Below are positions 1-6,515 of a stretch of DNA of 7,021 nucleotides, in pieces. The stretch's first letter is position 1, and the number at the start of each line of letters is the position of its first letter. The stretch comes from Planctomycetaceae bacterium (GTDB lineage: Bacteria; Planctomycetota; Planctomycetia; Pirellulales; Pirellulaceae): contig JAHEAM010000111.1 of the NCBI GenBank assembly GCA_024642765.1, forward strand, positions 3,004 to 10,024, written 5' to 3'. Position numbers and translations under genes: made by a program. The notes under the pieces were generated by a model that saw only the letters and a list, made by a program, of their open reading frames with translations, was not told the DNA's origin and did no database searches.

Positions 1-1583
1 ATTCTCAAATCTTCGAGAGCCGAGGGTAGTACTCGGTCGACCACATCAACGCGCCCGGCTTGAAGGGCCTTGATCGCATCGTTCGAATTTGGAAACTGCC
101 ATTCGACGAGCTGCGGATATTGGTTCTCAGCATCCAAGGGGTACCGGTGGTTGACATCGAAGGCACAGAATTCATCATCCGATTCCGATTGGACATAAGC
201 GCCCGATTGGTCTTTTGTTTCGCCGTCCAAGAGTTTGTAAGGAAAACTCAACAAGGCCTCAGGGCGCACATAGGGAACTCGCAATTCGAAATCGACTGTG
301 AACTGCCCTGTCACCGATACTGTCTTTACGATCTTGGACCAAGCGGGTTTGTAGTTGGGGCTATTCGGGTCAGCGTAACTGAGCAAAATCGAACGCAATT
401 CATACGACTCCAATGCGGGGATCGCGAATCCCAGTTTTTCGGGCATGATTTCAAAGCGGTAGGTTAACCCATTTTCGTCCGTTTGATAAAGGCGTCCGTT
501 GACAAAATCATACCGCCCCCCTTCGTCACTAAGGCCTACGAGTTCAATCAAGCGACGTTGTGTTAAGCGTCCCAGTCGACGTGATGCCCAATCTTCGATA
601 CGGTCAGGGTTGGGTTCTTTCGCTGGCTGACTGGTGGCGACAAACACCATCGGACTCTTGGTTACAATCTCGTCGTACAAGATGTAACCGTCGGCTTCGT
701 TCGGTAACACGCTGATCGCCTTGCTCGTGACTACGCGAGCCTCGCGGATGTTTCCGCCGGCGAATTCAGAACGTGCTTGTTGCATGAACTCGTCGTGACG
801 TTGTTTGAATTTGGACTTCCAGTCGTCGACTAACGCCGTCGAAACCTTTGGGTAACGCGCTGCAACGTTGTCGAGCAGCATCAAAGTCCCTCGGTATTCC
901 TCGTCTGCAAAAAGCTGTTGCAGGCTTCGATTGTAGCAGTCCAAAATCAGCTCGATCGAAGTAAGTGAAATGCCTTGAACCTTGAAACGTGGATCGCGTG
1001 CATACAAGTCCTCGAACAGAGACAATGCCAATGTATAGTTGCCAGAATCGTAATTCGATTTACCATCCAGAAACAACATAGTTTGCAGTTTGGCATCAAT
1101 GTTGCGATTCGCGCCGATGCCGTTATCCTTGACGTACAGCAGATCGCGAAAAGCCTTGGCATACTGGCCGTCACGAATCAACTGGTCGGCCTCCTCCAGC
1201 ACCATGCCATCAAACGTTTTGTAGTCGACAACATTTTCCCATGGCACTTGAAGCGTGGGCCAAGAACCGTCCATCAAATCAAAAACCAAGTAGCCTCGCT
1301 GCGGAAACGGCTTTTGAGGCACCTCCACCAAGGGTAAAATATCTAATAGTGCATTGCCGTTGTAACCATCGAGGAAAACGCGATCAAACGGCTCTTGGTC
1401 AACAAGGTCCACGCCCTTGCGAATTCTCGAACCAAAAATCTCTGCTTCTTGCTTGTCTTGTTCCTGGAAAGGCCGAGCGTGCAAACCTGTCGATGCCGGA
1501 ACAACCACGGCGATGAAAATCGACGCACAGACAATCCGCTGGCACACGTTCCTCGCAATCGATCCTATAAGCGTAACAAACAT
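1..1583 (-). CDS. Secreted family 5 solute-binding protein with helical N-terminal extension (3' end beyond window)
   Basis: This frame is open from an ATG at 1583 to the left window edge, giving 527 residues with no stop, so the C-terminus is missing. Residues 1-36 look like a Sec signal peptide: a basic N-region, a hydrophobic core (about 17-30, including SIFIAVVVPA) and a cleavage site after LHA. Residues 60-125 form a small domain I do not recognise. Residues 125-305 are amphipathic helices resembling TPR repeats (for example GNYTLALSLFEDLYARDPRF). From about 311 the sequence fits the start of SBP_bac_5, the periplasmic peptide/nickel-binding fold: RRLGRLTQRRLIELVG, then NGLTYRFEI, SVTGQFTVDFELRVPY, and DAIKALQAGRVDVVDRVLP at the edge, matching the family's 'aLqsGevDvvd' segment. 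In-frame upstream sequence reaches a TGA with no better start; the Shine-Dalgarno is weak. It lies 55 nt after the propeller gene with no terminator between, so cotranscription is likely. No ABC permease or ATPase is visible. The ligand cannot be inferred. Confidence 0.8.
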   Translation of the reverse strand, partial: MFVTLIGSIARNVCQRIVCASIFIAVVVPASTGLHARPFQEQDKQEAEIFGSRIRKGVDLVDQEPFDRVFLDGYNGNALLDILPLVEVPQKPFPQRGYLVFDLMDGSWPTLQVPWENVVDYKTFDGMVLEEADQLIRDGQYAKAFRDLLYVKDNGIGANRNIDAKLQTMLFLDGKSNYDSGNYTLALSLFEDLYARDPRFKVQGISLTSIELILDCYNRSLQQLFADEEYRGTLMLLDNVAARYPKVSTALVDDWKSKFKQRHDEFMQQARSEFAGGNIREARVVTSKAISVLPNEADGYILYDEIVTKSPMVFVATSQPAKEPNPDRIEDWASRRLGRLTQRRLIELVGLSDEGGRYDFVNGRLYQTDENGLTYRFEIMPEKLGFAIPALESYELRSILLSYADPNSPNYKPAWSKIVKTVSVTGQFTVDFELRVPYVRPEALLSFPYKLLDGETKDQSGAYVQSESDDEFCAFDVNHRYPLDAENQYPQLVEWQFPNSNDAIKALQAGRVDVVDRVLPSALEDLR

Positions 1584-1638
1584 GAGATCCAAGACTAATA
1601 AGTGTTTTAAGAAAATTAACGATTCAACAGCAATGCAA

Positions 1639-4600
1639 TTATTGAAAGTCTGAGCGTTTCACAACCAAGACGGAACCATTGGCCGCCGAAAAATAGATAT
1701 CTTCGCCAACAAACAGGGGGTTATTCCGAACCGCCTGTCCTAGATTTTGAACTTGGTTCAGCGAGCCTGTCCCATCGACAGAGGCAATCAGGCCGCTCTC
1801 GAAAACAATGAATGTACTGCTGCCGTTACCGTTCACGAAAATACTAGCGATTCGTTCGTTACCAACGTCAACTTGCCAAACGGGCTTGAGATCTAGATCC
1901 CAAGCGTAAAATTTCCCGTCATCCAAGTGCATTAAAACTTTGTCGCCAACCAAATACGGGCCCGAAACGACGCCGCTGGAGCAACTGGCTTTCGCAACTT
2001 CGGCAATCGGGTTTTCAAATGACAGTTTTCGCAGGCTTGCACTTCCGCTCGTATCAATTACTACGAAAGCGGCTTCGTCGCTGGCCACCAACTTAGACTT
2101 GATCTTGCCCTCAAACGTCATGGTATTCACAAGCGTCAACGAATTCCTATCGCTGCCATCGAGCAAGTAAATCTTTTGTTTGTCATCGGCCAACATGACT
2201 TGACTATTGGCATTTCCAACTGGGTTCGTCCACTTGATTGAATCACCCGGCTCCATCGGCGGGGCAAACGGTGCATTCAGGGCTCGACCGTCTTGATCAA
2301 ATCGCAGCACCAGACCGTTCAGTGTGGGAACAATGAAATCTGACCCAATCGTTACTGGATCCGCAGCCCGCATTGCAGGATCGGATTTGAACATCATACG
2401 TGTCACTTGCAAGCGATCGCTGGCGGTATCCGCAATCAACAAGTCCGCGGAACCAACGCTGCCTATTGCGGCGACTCGGTTTTCACTGAGTGGCACCAGC
2501 CCGGAGAACACGAAGGGCGTATCAATGTCGCTTGCTTTGGTTGTTTCGGACAAAGATGTAAATTTTGATTCGCTTGAGCCAATATCAAATAAATCACCTT
2601 GCGACGAAATTGCTTTTGCGCCGTCGCCGGCCTGGACGAGAGCTCCTGCCAGGGGTGCGCCGAAGTCACGTCGCCAAATCTCTTCGAGTGTTTCGAGGTT
2701 TGCAGCCGTTACACTCACGGCTCCCGAGCCACTGCGCCGGCGCACATGTACCATAATGTTTTCGAAAATGATTGGGCTATTAAGGAACGTGTCACTATCG
2801 TCTTTGATGCTCTTGCGTTCGAACTCGCCCGAATTCTTGTTGACTCGGAGGGTTTGAATTCCACGACCAACGACCCACAGGCCACTGCCTTGCGCAGCGA
2901 AGTAAGGTCGGTTGCTTACTTCCAACTTGACCTCCCCCGTTTTGATCATTGGCGCGTCAACTTCGGTCGCCACCAATTCGGTTAAATTGATTTCACCTTT
3001 GTCAGAAATAAACAAAAGGTTGCGACCGAGATGAATCGGTTGCCGAGAAATGGCCGAATTCGCAAGTCGAACCAACTGTACGAACTGCAACCCCGTCCCA
3101 TTATTTGTCAGCCGCAATATTTGCAGGTCGGAAAAATTACGCCCGTTGATCGAAACAATTAAATGTCCCGACCAGTAAATGGGAGCGATTTGAATGTCGT
3201 TACGAGCGTGCCCGAGGTAATAGGCTTCCACGCATTTCAAGTCTTCTGCATTCAATACATAGATATTCGAGTCTTCGCCAACAACATAGACGTAAGGGTC
3301 TTGTTCGGCAGCCTCACATGGCACGACGATGGATTTGGGCAATTGGCAGGCGGCTTTTTGCTCGCCGGAATTCGGATCAAGTCGGTATACTGCACCCGAC
3401 CGAGCCGGAACAAAAATCCGGTTATCACGGAGCGTCGGAGCAACATAAGCTTCTCCGATTTCAGTGCGCCAAACAAGTCCACCGGTTCGAGCGTCAATCC
3501 GCATGACTTGGTTATTGAGCTCATCGCAGACCAACAACGCCTCGCGCGTCACCGCGTCGAACCAGATGGGCGCGATTGTTGTTTGATAGCCCACAAAACG
3601 CGACCACAAAATATTACCATCACTTCCCGAAAGTACATAAACGTAGCCCTCAATCAAAAGAGGGATTAGCTCGTCCTGAATGGACGGAGCGGCCTGACCT
3701 CGTTTCGAGCTTAGCATTATGGTTTGCGAGACTGCAGTTTCGACATCCGTTGGAATCGATGCCAGCGTTCGCTCGATAGGTTTGACGAGATCAATCTCTC
3801 GCGCCGTCACAGTTTTCATCAGATCACGAAGTGGCTGACGAGCTGCAAGGTCTCGATAGGTTCGAGTCAGACGATTGTATTTCGCAAAGGCTTCATTGGT
3901 TTTTCCAGCCGTGGCCAAATCAGCGATTTCGACTAGCGCTGCGTTGTAGCTTTCTTCCTTGGTGATTAACCCCTTAACGGTCAACAGATTGTTTTCCGTC
4001 TTGTCGAGTTCGGGTTTGACGCGTTCGCTGTTCTTTTCCGCCTGCGTCATGAAATTGAGCAATTGCAGTGATTCCTCGGCCTTGGCCAACGCCGTTTTCA
4101 TCCCTTCGATTGTCGTCTCTTTCATCGCTTTTTCGGAGAAATCCAACACAATCTTCGGGAACCAAATCGAATAATCGGTCGTGATGAGTCCAATCTCAGG
4201 TTCATCCTCAATGGTCGGGATTTTTTCGAGTGCAACCTTGTAGGCCTCGGACAAATTGTTCGAAGAATACGGTAGCCAAATCATACTTTGGACTTCGCGG
4301 ACCTTCGCGTGACTCACTTTGTCGTCACCAGGGAAGCGCTTGTAAAAGTCCTTGAACTTCGCCATTGCATCGCCGTAAGTCGATTTCACGTAACTCTCTT
4401 CGGCAGCGGCAAACAACTTACTAGGTTCGCGTTGAAAAACGGATAGAGCGAGCGCCGCACCGATAATCAAGAGAATGGCTAGGGCACCGGAGCCAATGAA
4501 CAACCATTTTGTTTTCCATTGGTCGGTTTGATCGCGTTTACCCGCAAACGGAGAGCCGTGATTCTCTGCGGCTTGAGCCGTTGCGAACCCGCCACTATCA

Positions 4601-5100
4601 CTAGCGCCGTAATCAGCAAAAGGATCGACCTCTCGTTTTCGCCGCGTTGGCTTCGCGAATTCCTCGACAACCGCATCGACATCAACGACTTCTTCAATTT
4701 CCTCCACCTCTTCTGGGACAACGTCGATCGCATCTTGCGGATCCATGATGCGGGTCATGTTCTCGTCCGCGGGTTTTGTCTTCTGTTGACTCTCTTTCAC
4801 GATTTCGGCACCAATGTTGGTTAAGTCATCGGTGTCATAAACCTTGGCTCCACTTTCCGCCTCCACAGAGATTTCAAACTGGTCATCGGGCACTATTTCG
4901 GTTGGTGGCGTCCAGGTGCCGTGGAGAATGGCATGCCCTTGGTCGCTCGTCAGGGCTCCTTTTTCAATCAAGTACGCCAGGATCTTTCCGGCCTTGATTT
5001 TTTTGCCAGGCATTTCTACTTCACGGCGCAACTTGCCAAGTGTGCGGTCATCCACAAGGGCATGTTTTGTCAAAAAGTCCAGTAGTTCAGCAGACGTCAT
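1639..5100 (-). CDS. Membrane-anchored PQQ-like beta-propeller protein with cytoplasmic N-terminal module
   Basis: A 1153-residue protein. Residues 1-61 form a compact helical module ending in LIEKGALTSDQGHAILHG, like the 'Li..G.LT..Q...LL.G' module preceding many planctomycete Ser/Thr kinases; no kinase follows. Residues 62-197 are a polar, acidic linker with Glu/Asp/Val-rich stretches near 120-147. One membrane helix lies at about 199-222 (WLFIGSGALAILLIIGAALA), preceded by Lys/Arg, which predicts N-in/C-out topology. Residues 227-445 are mostly helical and TPR-like. From about 478 to the end there are PQQ/BamB-type beta-propeller repeats, clearest at 489-499 (VLSGSDGNILW), 534-544 (RIDARTGGLVW), 573-581, 615-624, 752-761, 799-809, 979-988 and 1066-1075 (AWDLDLKPVW). 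Some blades are degenerate, and binding of PQQ itself is doubtful; a protein-protein scaffold is likelier. The ATG at 5100 is chosen because AAGAGG lies 7 nt upstream; a TTG at 5106 would sit about 1 nt from that site. The stop is TAA. Function is not established. Confidence 0.9.
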   Translation of the reverse strand: MTSAELLDFLTKHALVDDRTLGKLRREVEMPGKKIKAGKILAYLIEKGALTSDQGHAILHGTWTPPTEIVPDDQFEISVEAESGAKVYDTDDLTNIGAEIVKESQQKTKPADENMTRIMDPQDAIDVVPEEVEEIEEVVDVDAVVEEFAKPTRRKREVDPFADYGASDSGGFATAQAAENHGSPFAGKRDQTDQWKTKWLFIGSGALAILLIIGAALALSVFQREPSKLFAAAEESYVKSTYGDAMAKFKDFYKRFPGDDKVSHAKVREVQSMIWLPYSSNNLSEAYKVALEKIPTIEDEPEIGLITTDYSIWFPKIVLDFSEKAMKETTIEGMKTALAKAEESLQLLNFMTQAEKNSERVKPELDKTENNLLTVKGLITKEESYNAALVEIADLATAGKTNEAFAKYNRLTRTYRDLAARQPLRDLMKTVTAREIDLVKPIERTLASIPTDVETAVSQTIMLSSKRGQAAPSIQDELIPLLIEGYVYVLSGSDGNILWSRFVGYQTTIAPIWFDAVTREALLVCDELNNQVMRIDARTGGLVWRTEIGEAYVAPTLRDNRIFVPARSGAVYRLDPNSGEQKAACQLPKSIVVPCEAAEQDPYVYVVGEDSNIYVLNAEDLKCVEAYYLGHARNDIQIAPIYWSGHLIVSINGRNFSDLQILRLTNNGTGLQFVQLVRLANSAISRQPIHLGRNLLFISDKGEINLTELVATEVDAPMIKTGEVKLEVSNRPYFAAQGSGLWVVGRGIQTLRVNKNSGEFERKSIKDDSDTFLNSPIIFENIMVHVRRRSGSGAVSVTAANLETLEEIWRRDFGAPLAGALVQAGDGAKAISSQGDLFDIGSSESKFTSLSETTKASDIDTPFVFSGLVPLSENRVAAIGSVGSADLLIADTASDRLQVTRMMFKSDPAMRAADPVTIGSDFIVPTLNGLVLRFDQDGRALNAPFAPPMEPGDSIKWTNPVGNANSQVMLADDKQKIYLLDGSDRNSLTLVNTMTFEGKIKSKLVASDEAAFVVIDTSGSASLRKLSFENPIAEVAKASCSSGVVSGPYLVGDKVLMHLDDGKFYAWDLDLKPVWQVDVGNERIASIFVNGNGSSTFIVFESGLIASVDGTGSLNQVQNLGQAVRNNPLFVGEDIYFSAANGSVLVVKRSDFQ

Positions 5101-5107
5101 TCTCAAT

Positions 5108-5113
5108 CCTCTT
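5108..5113 (-). promoter_or_regulatory. Shine-Dalgarno site of the propeller gene
   Basis: AAGAGG on the minus strand, separated by 7 nt (5101-5107) from the ATG at 5100. It decides the start: the competing TTG at 5106 begins almost on top of this motif and could not be served by it. Confidence 0.7.
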
Positions 5114-5116
5114 TTG

Positions 5117-5147
5117 GAGCAAAAGCCCTAAAAAAACCGGGCGGCTC
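5117..5147 (-). other. Possible weak hairpin upstream of the propeller ribosome binding site
   Basis: On the minus strand GAGC and GCCC are followed, after a loop containing seven T residues, by GGGC and GCTC. This gives two 4-bp stems separated by an unequal internal loop (1 nt against 4 nt). It ends 3 nt before the Shine-Dalgarno site, so folding could affect initiation. The pairing is short and may be chance. The T-run lies in the loop and not after the stem, so it does not fit an intrinsic terminator. Confidence 0.2.
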
Positions 5148-5229
5148 AATCAATTCGTAGTTGTGTGTTTTTGAACGGGTCGATTCTTGTGTTGAAGTCG
5201 CACTGCTTTTGTCACGCATTAATTATCTT

Positions 5230-5257
5230 TGCGACTCGCGTTATTTCGCGGAGCGCA
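5230..5257 (-). other. Imperfect GC-rich inverted repeat after the second exbD gene
   Basis: Read on the minus strand, TGCGCTCCGCG and CGCGAGTCGCA flank a 6-nt AAATAA loop. As RNA the 11-position stem has eight Watson-Crick pairs, one G-U pair and two mismatches. It begins 10 nt after the TGA of the exbD-like gene at 5267, in the largest gap of the cluster (166 nt). No T-tract follows, so a classical Rho-independent terminator is unlikely. It could protect the upstream transcript end or tune expression between the ExbBDD part and the propeller part. Confidence 0.45.
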
Positions 5258-5266
5258 ATACGACTA

Positions 5267-5923
5267 TCAATACTCGACTTCCGTTGTTTTCATTTCGATT
5301 TTGGAAAAGTCTGACGCGATACCCGCGTCCCAGACCTTGATGACTTGTTGATGCGTCGAATCAACATGGGCGGTGATAATCAATCGTTCAGCCCCATAGT
5401 CGACTTTCGCATTCCTAATTTTTGCTCGCATTTGTGTTTCGCTCGGTGTTTCTTCTTCATCTTCGAATCGAGTCGTGATGAAGAATCGATCCTGTTGATC
5501 GATAATCACCTCGACGTAGTCTTTTTCGGTTTCCGGTTCCTCCGCAACTTGGGTCGAAGGTTCGTTGATCTTTGATGGCGGTTGTGGAATCGAACGCTGC
5601 AACGAGAACGATGCCGTGACCATGAAGAAGATCAAAAGCAGGAACGTAACATCCACCATGGGTGTCATGTCCATGCCGTCTTCTTCTTCCTCGTAACCCT
5701 TCGTGAAGTTCACATCGGGATCTGCGTCCACTTCATCAATGTCTTCTTCGAAGCCTCGCCAGGCGAATTGTTTAAGTGATTCGTCCGACTTGGCTTTGGG
5801 ACGTGGCAGTGAACCCTCCAATTGTTTCGAAGCGCTCGACTGCTCGGATGAAATCTCGCCGGAAGGCGCATAGAGATCGAAATCATCCTTGGCCTTGTCG
5901 TCTCGTTTTTTCTTTTTACTCAT
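5267..5923 (-). CDS. exbD: ExbD/TolR family protein with long charged cytoplasmic N-terminus (second copy)
   Basis: A 218-residue ExbD/TolR-like subunit of a proton-driven inner-membrane motor. Residues 1-83 are predicted cytoplasmic and very charged: a basic start (MSKKKKRDDKAK) and acidic stretches at 59-70 and 78-82 (EEEED). One membrane helix follows, with the family signature MTPMVDVTFLLLIFFMVT at 86-103, including the conserved proton-path Asp at 91. The rest is the periplasmic domain, ending with LIITAHVDSTHQQVIKVWDAG, which fits the ExbD C-terminal fold. Family members are commonly about 140 residues, and the excess here is the N-terminal tail. The ATG at 5923 is preferred over a TTG at 5947 because AAGGG lies 7 nt upstream of the ATG. 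The gene follows the first exbD by 56 nt and ends in TGA. The symbol is used at family level only. Confidence 0.9.
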   Translation of the reverse strand: MSKKKKRDDKAKDDFDLYAPSGEISSEQSSASKQLEGSLPRPKAKSDESLKQFAWRGFEEDIDEVDADPDVNFTKGYEEEEDGMDMTPMVDVTFLLLIFFMVTASFSLQRSIPQPPSKINEPSTQVAEEPETEKDYVEVIIDQQDRFFITTRFEDEEETPSETQMRAKIRNAKVDYGAERLIITAHVDSTHQQVIKVWDAGIASDFSKIEMKTTEVEY

Positions 5924-5930
5924 CCTCTGG

Positions 5931-5935
5931 CCCTT
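5931..5935 (-). promoter_or_regulatory. Shine-Dalgarno site of the second exbD-like gene
   Basis: AAGGG on the minus strand with 7 nt to the ATG at 5923. The alternative TTG at 5947 has only a weak AAAAGA immediately upstream, so this site supports the shorter 218-residue protein beginning MSKKKK. Confidence 0.6.
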
Positions 5936-5979
5936 CGTTGGAACCAATCTTTTAAATCACTTTGGCACGAAAAAATGCT

Positions 5980-6465
5980 CTATTTCTGTTCTTCCACGCC
6001 GACGTAGATCTGCCTGGTTTGCGCAAGTTCTGAAAGTGAAATCCCGCGTTTGACGATTTCAACGGCGCCAGTTTTGACGGTCCCTTCGGCCTTGATCAAA
6101 ATCGTTTGCACTTCGGGATGGCTGCTCAGATGTTTTTCGCAGTAGAAGCCAACCTCTTCTTCTTGAGCCGTCGGCTCAGTCTCTTTGATTTGGTCTTCCA
6201 GGTTACGGCCCCTGAAAATGGAATAGGCGTCTTTGGTTTCACCCTTGGTAATCAAAAACACGACCGATTCCTTTTCGGAGACCGCTTCGCCAAACGATGC
6301 GCGGGGTAAGTCGACCGATTGCGTCGGATCCATTTTCGAAACGACGACAAAGAAAGAAAGTAGCAGGAACGTGATATCGATCATGGGCGTGATGTCCAAT
6401 TCGGCATCTTCTGGTTTTTGCTTTGGCGGTTGTAGACCGCCACCAATTTCTTCTCGATCAGACAT
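5980..6465 (-). CDS. exbD: ExbD/TolR family proton-motor subunit (first copy)
   Basis: A 161-residue ExbD/TolR-like protein. A short, hydrophilic cytoplasmic N-terminus leads into the signature ELDITPMIDITFLLLSFFVV at 22-41, a single membrane helix with the conserved Asp at residue 30 that carries protons in ExbD/TolR. The remainder is predicted periplasmic, and its last third (TILIKAEGTVKTGAVEIVKR) matches the ExbD C-terminal domain; the middle (about 85-115) is Glu-rich and looks like an insertion. The ATG at 6465 has a weak GGA-type ribosome site 9 nt upstream. The gene starts 50 nt after the channel gene, the usual exbB-exbD order, and ends with a TAG stop. It is clearly different in sequence from the second exbD-like protein, so the pair is not a recent tandem duplication. 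The symbol is used at family level only. Confidence 0.92.
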   Translation of the reverse strand: MSDREEIGGGLQPPKQKPEDAELDITPMIDITFLLLSFFVVVSKMDPTQSVDLPRASFGEAVSEKESVVFLITKGETKDAYSIFRGRNLEDQIKETEPTAQEEEVGFYCEKHLSSHPEVQTILIKAEGTVKTGAVEIVKRGISLSELAQTRQIYVGVEEQK

Positions 6466-6515
6466 CTCGTTGTTTCCAAAGTCGGTTGTGTAGCGCGCGA
6501 GCCAGAAGGATGTGG

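Noticed and set aside
60..467. Plus-strand open frame of 135 codons
   Set aside because: It lies wholly inside the solute-binding protein gene on the other strand and its translation shows no recognisable domain; it is an antisense shadow.
1584..1638. Terminator or promoter between the propeller and solute-binding genes
   Set aside because: The 55 nt are AT-rich but show no inverted repeat with a T-tract and no well-spaced promoter hexamers; simple cotranscription is more likely.
2324..2857. Plus-strand open frame of 177 codons
   Set aside because: It is antisense to the propeller region, has low-complexity Ser/Arg content and no family motifs; the minus-strand gene fully explains the sequence.
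3163..3669. Plus-strand open frame of 168 codons
   Set aside because: It is antisense to clear PQQ-like repeats, and no plausible domain is visible.
5129..5147. Rho-independent terminator suggested by the T-run before the propeller gene
   Set aside because: No stable stem lies immediately upstream of the T-run; the run falls in the loop of a weak possible hairpin, directly before a ribosome binding site.
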